Of a DNA stretch of 28,500 nucleotides, positions 22,216 through 28,500 are shown piece after piece. The position numbers and the translations under genes were made by a program. How positions within the stretch are numbered: the stretch's first letter is position 1; each line of letters opens with the position of its first letter. The DNA is taken from positions 1 to 28,500 of the forward strand of contig CAKSHG010000008.1 of assembly GCA_934456315.1 (NCBI GenBank), written 5' to 3'. The DNA is from an uncultured Oscillospiraceae bacterium (lineage in GTDB: Bacteria; Bacillota; Clostridia; Oscillospirales; Ruminococcaceae). The notes beneath the pieces were generated by a model. It was not told the DNA's origin, searched no databases, and worked only from the letters and a program-made list of their open reading frames with translations.

Positions 22216-24012
22216 TCATACAGACTGCGCCGTATACAATCTATAATAGTCGCCTTTCTTCGCCATCAGTTCATCGTGGGTGCCCGCTTCGGTTATGCCC
22301 TTGTTGGAAACGTACATTATCCTGTCACAGCTGCGGATTGTGGAAAGACGATGCGCGATGATGAACGACGTCCTGCCTTTCATCAGGTGATCAAGACCGT
22401 TCTGGAGGTAACGCTCGGTCATTGCGTCGATCGACGACGTTGCCTCGTCAAGAACCAGTATTCTCGGATCGGAAACGATCGTCCTTGCAAACGCGATGAG
22501 CTGTTTCTGGCCCTGCGAAAGCCCCGAGCCACGCTCGTTGACCACCGTATTGTAGCCGTCCGGCAGCGATTCAATGTAGCTGTCGATACCGACTATGTTA
22601 CATGCCCTGCGTATTTCCTCGTCGGTCGCGTCGAGCTTGCCGTAGGCTATGTTATCCCGGATAGTCCCGCTGAAAATGAAGCTGTCCTGGAGCATTATGC
22701 CCATCTGCGAGCGCAGCGAGTGGAGAGTTACCTTTGAAATGTCGCTTTCGTCTATCCGCACTTCCCCGCCGCTTAGATTGTAGAATCGAGATATCAGGTT
22801 GACGATGGTCGTTTTGCCTGCTCCGGTGGGACCTACCAGCGCGACGCTCTCGCCCGCCTTTACATCGAACGACAGGTGCTCCAGTATGTTGATACCAGGC
22901 TCGTACGCAAACGTAACATCTTTAAAATGCACATCGCCGTGGATCTCCGGCATCTTTACTGCGTCGGGAGCATCGTCAACGGTCACCGGCTCGTCCATCA
23001 TCTCAAAGATACGCTCGAGGTTTGCTACTGCGTTGATGAATGTGTTCATCAGGTTGGACAGGTTCATCAGCGGCTGCCAGAATCTTGCGGAATAGTCAGT
23101 CATCGCGATTATCGTACCAAACGACACTATTCCCTGCATGCCTATCAGACCTACCGCAAAAATGAACGCCCTGACGATGATGGAAACCACATCGGTGCTC
23201 GGCCATACCAGGTTGGAGTAGGACACCGCCTTCATCCAGGATTTTTTGTACTTCTTTGCAAGCTTGTCGTTTATCTCCGCGTTTTCTTCCTCGCGGGTGA
23301 ACATCTGGGAGATCTTTACGCCGACAATGCTCTCGTGGAGGTACGCGTTGAGATTGGAGCTCTTGTTGGAAACCTGCTGCCATGCCTTGCGCTGCCCGTT
23401 CTTGATGATGAGCATTACCAGGGCGTATATCGGAAGCCCTGCCATTGTGACAAGGGCAAGCTGCCAGTTCACGAAGAACATGAATATCGTGATGAACACA
23501 AGGTTGATTATCTCGAGGATAAAATTGATAAGTCCGTTGGTCATCAGGTCGGATATCGCGTTGATGTAGTTTATGATACGCGTGAGTATCTTGCCGTGCG
23601 GACGGCTGTCGTAATACTCGAAGCTAAGCCGCTGCATGTGCTCGAAAAGGTCCTTGCGGATATCGTAAACGATGTCCTGACCAACCTTTGTCATCATCAC
23701 CGAACGTATCTTCGCGAAGATAACGCTGACAACGATGCAGACGAAAACAGCCACGCCGCTAAGTATGATGTACTTCACGCGGTCGTCCGGAGATACTGCG
23801 GAGGCCTGGCCGACCGGTATCATGTAGTTGTCTATCGCATTCTGTACGATGAGCGGCGACAGCAGCCCTATCATTGAGCCGAGCGCGCTAAGCAGCAGAG
23901 ATATCGCGATGCGCTTCTTGTATTTTGCCGCGTATACCAGCGAGCGTTTCAGGTGTCGTATGTCGAACGGGGTTTCAAGCACTTCGTCGACGTCGAATTT
24001 GTTTCTTGCCAA
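22216..24012 (-). CDS. ABC exporter subunit with the canonical ATP site motifs (second half of heterodimer)
   Basis: This 598-residue half-transporter has an N-terminal six-helix exporter domain (about residues 30-340) and a nucleotide-binding domain (about 360-595). Walker A is GPTGAGKTT near residue 393 and Walker B with the catalytic glutamate is ILVLDEATSSID near 518. The signature motif is the variant LSQGQKQ in place of LSGGQ. It is translated from a TTG with AAGGAGG at seven bases and begins 12 bases after the upstream half-transporter. The pair matches the BmrCD / LmrCD / TM287-288 type of heterodimeric exporter, which moves drugs, lipids or peptides outwards. The substrate here cannot be deduced. 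Confidence 0.93.
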   Translation of the reverse strand: MARNKFDVDEVLETPFDIRHLKRSLVYAAKYKKRIAISLLLSALGSMIGLLSPLIVQNAIDNYMIPVGQASAVSPDDRVKYIILSGVAVFVCIVVSVIFAKIRSVMMTKVGQDIVYDIRKDLFEHMQRLSFEYYDSRPHGKILTRIINYINAISDLMTNGLINFILEIINLVFITIFMFFVNWQLALVTMAGLPIYALVMLIIKNGQRKAWQQVSNKSSNLNAYLHESIVGVKISQMFTREEENAEINDKLAKKYKKSWMKAVSYSNLVWPSTDVVSIIVRAFIFAVGLIGMQGIVSFGTIIAMTDYSARFWQPLMNLSNLMNTFINAVANLERIFEMMDEPVTVDDAPDAVKMPEIHGDVHFKDVTFAYEPGINILEHLSFDVKAGESVALVGPTGAGKTTIVNLISRFYNLSGGEVRIDESDISKVTLHSLRSQMGIMLQDSFIFSGTIRDNIAYGKLDATDEEIRRACNIVGIDSYIESLPDGYNTVVNERGSGLSQGQKQLIAFARTIVSDPRILVLDEATSSIDAMTERYLQNGLDHLMKGRTSFIIAHRLSTIRSCDRIMYVSNKGITEAGTHDELMAKKGDYYRLYTAQSV

Positions 24013-24024
24013 TTTTATCCCTCC

Positions 24025-25764
24025 TTACTTCTGAAGATCGTATACTTCGCGGTAGTAACCGTTCTGCTTTATCAGCTCGTCGTGAGTTCCCTGCTCGGAT
24101 ATCTTTCCGTTTTTCAGAACGATTATCTTGTCGGCGTATTTCGCGGTGGAGATACGCTGCGCGATTATCAGCTTGGTGCACGGGAAATCCAGGTTCGCCA
24201 GGGCGTTCTGAATGTGCTTTTCGGTTTCGAGGTCCACCGCCGATGTGGTGTCGTCAAGTATCAGTATGGACGGTTTGACGGCAAGCGCTCTCGCAAGGGA
24301 GATACGCTGCTTCTGCCCGCCGGAAAGTCCCACGCCGCGCTCACCGACTATCGTTTCGTAGCCGTCGGAGAGCCTGCGGACGAATCCGTCGGCGTCCGCA
24401 GCCTTTGCGTATTTCACAACGTCCTCCTCCGACATGTTTGAATCGCCGAAGCTGATGTTGCCGTCGATGGTGTCAGAGTACAGCAGTACGTCCTGCGTTG
24501 CAAAACCGATGTTGTGACGGAGCTGCTTCAGCTTGAGGTGGCTGACGTTTACGCCGTCTACTCTGACTTCGCCGCTGTTCACGTCGTAAATGCGCGGTAT
24601 CAGCTCTGCGAGAGTTGTTTTGCCGGAGCCGGTTTCGCCCATTACAACTACGGTCTGACCGGGCTCCACGGTAAAGGAGATATCGTTGAGCACCTCGGTA
24701 TTACCGTAGGAGAAGCTTACATGGTCGAACTCGATCTTTCCGTCGAAACGGTCGGGCTTTTCTACTGCATCGTTGCGGTCGACTATGCGGGGGCTGCCGT
24801 AGTATATCTCGATTATCTTGTTGGCAGAAGCAGTGAAGCGCTGGAGGTCGTTAACGATGTTGCCGAGGGTTCTCATCGGGTTGGACAGCGTCCAGATCAG
24901 CCCGGAGAACGCCGCGTACTGACCCAGCGTTATTCTGCCGAAAACCACGAACAGACCTCCCGCGATGAGCATTACAACGGACAGCGACTGCGCCGTTGTT
25001 TCCAGAAACGGGAAAAACTTCAGCCACATGAATGCTGCCTTTTTGTTAGCCTGGTTGTAGTCCTGGCTGTATTCGTCGAATCGCTTTATTTCGTAGTCCT
25101 CGCGGGCGAACGCCTTCACGACGCGGTTACCGGAGATGTTCTCCTCGGCAGCCGTGTTCATGCGGGAAAGCTTTTCGCGCAGGTCGACGTAGAGCGGACC
25201 CACCTTGCGCTTGAAAAGCCAGGTGATGAACAGTATCACAGGGGTCAGCCCTATCATGCAGAGAGCCATCAGCCAGTCCATCGTGAAGAAGAATATCAGC
25301 GACGCGGAGAACAACACTATACATTCGACGATGGTCTTGATTATCCACGCGATGGAGTGGCGGACCATGTCAAGGTCGGCGGTGACGCGGGTCATGATGT
25401 CGCCGGTGCGGTATACATTATAAAATGCGGCGTCCTGGTTCTCGATTTTGTCGAACAGCACTTTCCTGACGCGGTATATCAGCGTCTGCGAGGTGTGTTC
25501 GTACATCATGTTGCTGCTGTACTGCAATCCGCAGCGCAGCAGTGTGAAGCCTACCATCGCGATGAGCATTCCGATGAGCACGTCAGTGTGCTCCTGGAGA
25601 TTCAGCAGCGCGTTGTCGTTGATGATGAACGTGTCGGTTATCTGCTGCGTAAAATAAGGCGTGATTATGTACATCGACTGGCATATCACGGTTATGCACA
25701 GCGCCAGTATGTATATCGCGCGGCAGCCCTTCATGTTCTTCCACAGCCATCTGAAAAGAAACAT
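24025..25764 (-). CDS. ABC exporter subunit with degenerate catalytic residue (first half of heterodimer)
   Basis: This 579-residue half-transporter starts MFLFRWLWKNMKG. The frame is open 35 codons further upstream, but AAGGGGAG before the ATG at 25764 fixes the start. The exporter membrane domain is at about residues 15-315 and the nucleotide-binding domain at about 340-579. Walker A is GETGSGKTT near residue 375, the signature is canonical LSGGQKQ, and Walker B reads ILILDDTTSAVD, with Asp where the catalytic Glu should be. Together with the LSQGQ of its partner, this makes one degenerate and one consensus ATP site, the hallmark of heterodimeric exporters. It is the first gene of the two-gene operon, with a leader hairpin, a cre-like site and a promoter upstream. 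Confidence 0.93.
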   Translation of the reverse strand: MFLFRWLWKNMKGCRAIYILALCITVICQSMYIITPYFTQQITDTFIINDNALLNLQEHTDVLIGMLIAMVGFTLLRCGLQYSSNMMYEHTSQTLIYRVRKVLFDKIENQDAAFYNVYRTGDIMTRVTADLDMVRHSIAWIIKTIVECIVLFSASLIFFFTMDWLMALCMIGLTPVILFITWLFKRKVGPLYVDLREKLSRMNTAAEENISGNRVVKAFAREDYEIKRFDEYSQDYNQANKKAAFMWLKFFPFLETTAQSLSVVMLIAGGLFVVFGRITLGQYAAFSGLIWTLSNPMRTLGNIVNDLQRFTASANKIIEIYYGSPRIVDRNDAVEKPDRFDGKIEFDHVSFSYGNTEVLNDISFTVEPGQTVVVMGETGSGKTTLAELIPRIYDVNSGEVRVDGVNVSHLKLKQLRHNIGFATQDVLLYSDTIDGNISFGDSNMSEEDVVKYAKAADADGFVRRLSDGYETIVGERGVGLSGGQKQRISLARALAVKPSILILDDTTSAVDLETEKHIQNALANLDFPCTKLIIAQRISTAKYADKIIVLKNGKISEQGTHDELIKQNGYYREVYDLQK

Positions 25765-25785
25765 TCTATCTCCCCTTCCTTTGTG

Positions 25786-25815
25786 CGCCTGCGTTTGTTC
25801 TGTATTTAGCAGGCG
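25786..25815 (-). promoter_or_regulatory. Hairpin in the 5' leader of the ABC exporter mRNA
   Basis: CGCCTGC (25786-25792) and GCAGGCG (25809-25815) form a seven-pair GC-rich stem with a 16-base loop. It lies between the expected transcription start (about 25828) and the Shine-Dalgarno. It leaves the ribosome binding site free, so it may only stabilise the RNA's 5' end. Confidence 0.45.
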
Positions 25816-25816
25816 G

Positions 25817-25831
25817 TTGAAAACGTTTACT
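25817..25831. promoter_or_regulatory. cre-like operator at the ABC exporter transcription start
   Basis: TTGAAAACGTTTACT matches every defined position of the Bacillus catabolite-responsive element WTGNAANCGNWNNCW. It starts four bases downstream of the -10 box of the minus-strand promoter and covers the expected start of transcription, where bound CcpA or another LacI-family repressor would block initiation. The match is visible; binding is inferred. Confidence 0.55.
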
Positions 25832-25834
25832 GTT

Positions 25835-25862
25835 AGTATACCAGAAAAATAAGATTTGTAAA
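25835..25862 (-). promoter_or_regulatory. SigA-type promoter of the ABC exporter operon
   Basis: The minus strand reads TTTACA (25857-25862), 16 bases, TATACT (25835-25840), each one base from consensus. Confidence 0.65.
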
Positions 25863-25872
25863 GTGGCAAAAA

Positions 25873-25938
25873 CGTACAAGATTCATTGATTAATTATCGT
25901 TTTTTCGGCAAAATCATTAATCAGAATAGATTTGTACG
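25873..25938. repeat. 66-bp interrupted inverted repeat in the divergent intergenic region
   Basis: CGTACAA (25873-25879) is mirrored by TTGTACG (25932-25938), and TGATTAAT (25887-25894) by ATTAATCA (25916-25923). The two arm pairs share a centre near 25905, with seven or eight unmatched bases between them and a 21-base core containing CGTTTTTTCG. It lies ten bases upstream of the ABC exporter -35 box and about 90 bases upstream of the GGDEF gene's -35 box. There is no T tract suited to a terminator and no gene ending here, so an operator or paired binding sites are more likely. The remainder of the 346-base gap to 26111 is AT-rich, with a 12-base palindrome AGAAAATTTTCT at 26007-26018. Confidence 0.65.
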
Positions 25939-26028
25939 ATTTTTCAGCCTGAATTTACAATTGAGATAATAATTTTATACTATATTTAAGTATTAGCTTA
26001 TTTTTCAGAAAATTTTCTTTGGGTGCTA

Positions 26029-26057
26029 TTGAAATATTCAAAACATTATGCTATAAT
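26029..26057 (+). promoter_or_regulatory. SigA-type promoter of the LacI-type/GGDEF gene
   Basis: TTGAAA (26029-26034), 17 bases, TATAAT (26052-26057). The -35 box is the left arm of a small palindrome TTGAA-ATA-TTCAA (26029-26041), which could be an operator. Confidence 0.8.
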
Positions 26058-26111
26058 TAATGTAATAATGATTTCTAAGTTCATTTTTTGATGTGCAAAG
26101 GAGAAATCGCT

Positions 26112-27998
26112 GTGCTTTACGGAAAAACCATCGTTGCTCTCTGTATCCCAAGGATACAGGACGCTTCCAATCATAAATTCATAACTACATTCGCTAAATC
26201 GCTTTCCGCACAAAATGCCAGGCTGTTCGTTTACTCGACGACTTCTGAACTTTACTGGAAAAATATAGATGAACAGGGCGAAAAAGCCGTCTTTGACCTC
26301 ATCAATTACGAAGTTACCGACGCTGTTGTGATCCACGACGAGTTCATCAAGGATAAGGATACTGTCAGGCAGATCATTTCGGCTGCCCATTCCCACGGGA
26401 TCCCTGTAATTATTATCGGAGCGCAATATCCCGGCTGCGTCAGGGTATCTTTCGATTACAGCGCCGGATTCGCGCAGGTCGTAAGGCATGTTATTGAGAA
26501 GCACAATGTCAGAAATATCCACATGATCGCCGGTATCAAGGACAACCAGTTTTCCGAGGAGCGTATCGACGTCGTAAGGAAGCTCGCGGACGAATACGGG
26601 ATAGGTTTCGGCGACGAGGATATCAGCTACGGTGAATTCTGGAGCGTCCCGACTGAAAACGCGGTGGAGCAGCTGTTCGTTCGCAGGCGCAGGCTTCCCC
26701 AGGCAATATTCTGCGCTAATGACATCATGGCTATCACTGCTGTTTCTGTCCTGAAACGCCACGGTATCAGGGTGCCGGAGGATATCATCGTCACCGGGTT
26801 CGACGGCATAAAGGACGTGCAGTACTGCACTCCGCAGATCACCACCGGTCTTTGCAGCAGCGAACATCTTGCAAGCACCGTTGCGGACGTCATCATGAAA
26901 CGCCTTTCCGGTGAGAGCGTTCCGGAGGAAGTTCTGGTGGTTCCCGAGTTACAGACCTCTGCGAGCTGCGGCTGCACTGCCGCGGTAAGGGTCAACCCCT
27001 CCGAGGAGCTGACCTATATCAACAACTCGTTCAACCGTTTCCAGTCGGAGGAAGAACACATGTTCCGCATGATAAGCCGTGTCCTGCGATGCAAGGATAT
27101 CCCCGGCGTTGCGGATGTCCTGGACAGGTACGAATTTTACGACCTGGTTATCGCGCTTAATCCGGAATGTACCGAACGCAGGTTCAACCCGCTCGAAAGG
27201 GGTTCCGGCGCGAATTACGGCGATGTTGTGAAGATCATTTATAACACGAATTACCCAATGCATGGGCGCATCGACGATATGCGCACCATGGACCTCCACC
27301 CCAATCTGAAAGACATGCTGACCGAGCATGATGAACCGCTGATATTCTACGCGCTTAGCTACATAGGGGTTCCCATGGGATTCCTGTGTTTCAACTACCA
27401 CGACTACGATATACAGAACTACTACAAGGCGTCGCAGATAATCAGCACGCTGAACACAGCGTTCGGGGCTTTCCGTTCGAAGCAGTATCAGGAGTACCTT
27501 ACCGACAAGATAGAAGAAATGTACCGCTGCGACGGGCTGACTCACCTGCTGAACCGTATGGCTCTCAAGAATCTCTACCCGGAACTGCTGAAAAAGTGCA
27601 GCGGAACAATGACCGTTGTGCTCGCAGACCTTGACGGTCTGAAAAGCATAAACGACACGTTCGGGCATGACGACGGCGATTTCGCCATCTGCGCGGTCGC
27701 GGGGGCTATACGGTCCTGCTGTCCGGAGAATGCACTCTGCATTCGCTGGGGTGGCGACGAGATGGTGGCAGTCATTCCGGAGTATGCTGCCCCGGAGAAT
27801 ATACTCCGGTCGATAGACAGCCACCTTGAAGAAGTCAACGAAAGCTCCGGGAAGGAATACACGATCTCCGCCAGCGTCGGAGTCAAGTCCTTTGACCTGA
27901 CCAGCGCGGGCGACCTGGAATCCATGATACGTCTGACTGACGAGCTGATGTACAGCAGCAAGCACCGGAAAAAGGAGCTGCGGCTACGCGGACAGTAA
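26112..27998 (+). CDS. Diguanylate cyclase with LacI-type ligand-binding domain (Peripla_BP-GAF-like-GGDEF)
   Basis: This is a three-part protein of 628 residues. Residues 1 to about 285 resemble the sugar-binding domain of LacI-family regulators: TIVALCIPRI at the start, DAVVIHDEF, IPVIIIG, FDYSAGFAQVVRHVI, ERIDVVRKLADEYG, AIFCANDIMAITAVSVLKRHG, VPEDIIVTGFDG. There is no helix-turn-helix, signal peptide or membrane span, so it is cytoplasmic. Residues about 300-455 look GAF-like (GVPMGFLCFNYHDYD). Residues about 470-625 are a GGDEF domain with DGLTHLLNR, DLDGLKSINDTFGHDDGD and RWGGDEM (547-551). Substrate and metal residues are kept, but there is no RxxD inhibitory site. The frame opens at 26088, but AAAGGAG (26097-26103) points to GTG at 26112. 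The predicted role is to make c-di-GMP in response to a ligand, probably a sugar. Confidence 0.9.
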   Translation: MLYGKTIVALCIPRIQDASNHKFITTFAKSLSAQNARLFVYSTTSELYWKNIDEQGEKAVFDLINYEVTDAVVIHDEFIKDKDTVRQIISAAHSHGIPVIIIGAQYPGCVRVSFDYSAGFAQVVRHVIEKHNVRNIHMIAGIKDNQFSEERIDVVRKLADEYGIGFGDEDISYGEFWSVPTENAVEQLFVRRRRLPQAIFCANDIMAITAVSVLKRHGIRVPEDIIVTGFDGIKDVQYCTPQITTGLCSSEHLASTVADVIMKRLSGESVPEEVLVVPELQTSASCGCTAAVRVNPSEELTYINNSFNRFQSEEEHMFRMISRVLRCKDIPGVADVLDRYEFYDLVIALNPECTERRFNPLERGSGANYGDVVKIIYNTNYPMHGRIDDMRTMDLHPNLKDMLTEHDEPLIFYALSYIGVPMGFLCFNYHDYDIQNYYKASQIISTLNTAFGAFRSKQYQEYLTDKIEEMYRCDGLTHLLNRMALKNLYPELLKKCSGTMTVVLADLDGLKSINDTFGHDDGDFAICAVAGAIRSCCPENALCIRWGGDEMVAVIPEYAAPENILRSIDSHLEEVNESSGKEYTISASVGVKSFDLTSAGDLESMIRLTDELMYSSKHRKKELRLRGQ

Positions 27999-28021
27999 AA
28001 GGCAAGAACCGAGGTTATACA

Positions 28022-28500
28022 ATGAAAGCAGTTATTTACGAAAGCAATGCGGGAAGCTCCAGAAGATACGCAGAAATGCTCGCTTCCAAGCTTGGCGTGC
28101 CGGCTTATCCCTTTAAGGAGGCGCTAAAGGCGGTTGCTAAGGACGAGGAGACGATATTCATCGGCTGGATTTTCGCGAACAAGGTACAGGGGCTTAAAAA
28201 GGCGCAGAAGCGCTGGAATCTCGTCTGTATCGGCGCGGTGGGCATGAATCCTCCCGGGGAGATATACGATAAGATCCTGCACGAGAACAATCCGACGGAT
28301 ATTCCGCTTTTCTACCTGCGCGGCGCGCTCGACTACAGCAAGCTGAGATGGCTTCAGAAAAAGCTTCTGCAAACCATCTGCACCGACCTTGAAAAGCAGA
28401 ACAAGCCCGGCACGCAGGGAATGATCAGCGTGCTCAAAAACGGCTGCGACTTCGTCAGCGAGGAGAATCTCGCCGCGATGGTCGCATACGCGCTGGCAAA
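28022..28500 (+). CDS. Flavodoxin-like protein (partial, runs off the window)
   Basis: The first 159 codons of a gene cut by the window edge are present. The opening MKAVIYESNAGSSRRYAEML is the flavodoxin-type phosphate loop pattern (T/S-x-x-G-x-S-x-x-x-A) after a first beta strand. ETIFIGWIFANKVQG (about 43-57) and WNLVCIGAVGMNPPG (about 66-80) fit the next strands and the flavin-ring loops. Many clostridial proteins of this kind are annotated as flavodoxin-domain or protoporphyrinogen-oxidase-like proteins; the exact role is unclear. It starts 23 bases after the GGDEF gene with a weak CGAGGT, so it may be co-transcribed. Confidence 0.75.
   Translation, partial: MKAVIYESNAGSSRRYAEMLASKLGVPAYPFKEALKAVAKDEETIFIGWIFANKVQGLKKAQKRWNLVCIGAVGMNPPGEIYDKILHENNPTDIPLFYLRGALDYSKLRWLQKKLLQTICTDLEKQNKPGTQGMISVLKNGCDFVSEENLAAMVAYALA

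Noticed and set aside
22082..22219. 46-codon N-terminal extension of the aldolase
   Set aside because: This stretch holds the promoter, the Shine-Dalgarno and the neighbouring operon's terminator, and aldolases of this family begin at MLVSAKE-like sequences.
24514..25809. 431-codon open frame opposite the first ABC gene
   Set aside because: It is a shadow of a well-defined transporter gene, with many His, Val and Glu residues typical of an antisense reading and no recognisable domain.
27735..27764. RxxD c-di-GMP inhibitory site in the GGDEF domain
   Set aside because: The four residues at the required distance before GGDEM read PENA, so the site is absent.
26949..27965. 338-codon open frame opposite the GGDEF domain
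   Set aside because: The sense-strand GGDEF signature is intact, and the antisense frame has no start signal or known motif.
1..28500. CRISPR arrays, insertion sequences, integrases, phage genes, toxin-antitoxin pairs
   Set aside because: No regular repeat-spacer pattern, transposase or integrase motif, or small toxin-antitoxin gene pair was seen; the gene content is core metabolism and cell biology.

Overview
The window looks like a chromosomal segment from a spore-forming, fibre-degrading member of the Clostridia, most like Ruminococcus and other Oscillospiraceae. The reasons are a spoIIGA-sigE-sigG sporulation cluster, Firmicutes-type ribosomal genes with a Prp-processed L27, Shine-Dalgarno-led genes with strong TTGACA/TATAAT promoters, and polysaccharidases (GH5 with CBM2, GH26). 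This is inferred from protein families seen by eye; no database search was run. Gene density is high and there are no insertion sequences, phage genes or CRISPR arrays.

Layout. 1-2.6 kb: sporulation sigma cluster on the minus strand (spoIIGA, sigE, sigG), with a spoIIG-like promoter and an intergenic hairpin over the sigG ribosome binding site. 2.65-5.4 kb: minus-strand operon of a flippase-like membrane protein and release factor 3. 5.5-9.8 kb: plus-strand operon aroB-aroA-aroC, a DUF4364-like gene and a small membrane protein. 9.8-11.65 kb: a single-gene unit for a lipoprotein GH5/CBM2 cellulase. 11.65-13.7 kb: hpt plus a purine permease (minus). 13.75-15.6 kb: tcdA translationally coupled to a cytoplasmic GH26 enzyme (plus). 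15.6-20.9 kb: minus-strand rplU-prp-rpmA, a terminator, then obg, a methyltransferase-like gene, mrnC, yitT and yebC. 21 kb: tRNA-Arg(CCG). 21.2-22.1 kb: class II fructose-bisphosphate aldolase. 22.2-25.8 kb: a heterodimeric ABC exporter. 26.1-28 kb: a LacI-type ligand-binding protein fused to a GGDEF diguanylate cyclase. 28 kb to the end: start of a flavodoxin-like gene.

How it works together. SpoIIGA activates pro-SigE in the mother cell. SigG is the forespore factor, and its expression appears to be gated by a dedicated SigF/SigG-type promoter and by a hairpin present only on read-through RNA. Prp removes the N-terminal extension of L27. Hpt and the NCS2 permease form a purine-salvage pair. 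GH5 attacks cellulose at the cell surface, while GH26 has no export signal and so probably acts on imported manno-oligosaccharides. The 25.8-26.1 kb divergent region is rich in regulation: a cre-like site on the ABC transcription start, a 66-bp inverted repeat, and the promoter of the putative ligand-sensing cyclase.

The most interesting points are the sigG leader hairpin, the LacI-type/GGDEF fusion with its neighbouring operators, and the tcdA-GH26 coupling. No wholly new defence or mobile system was found.
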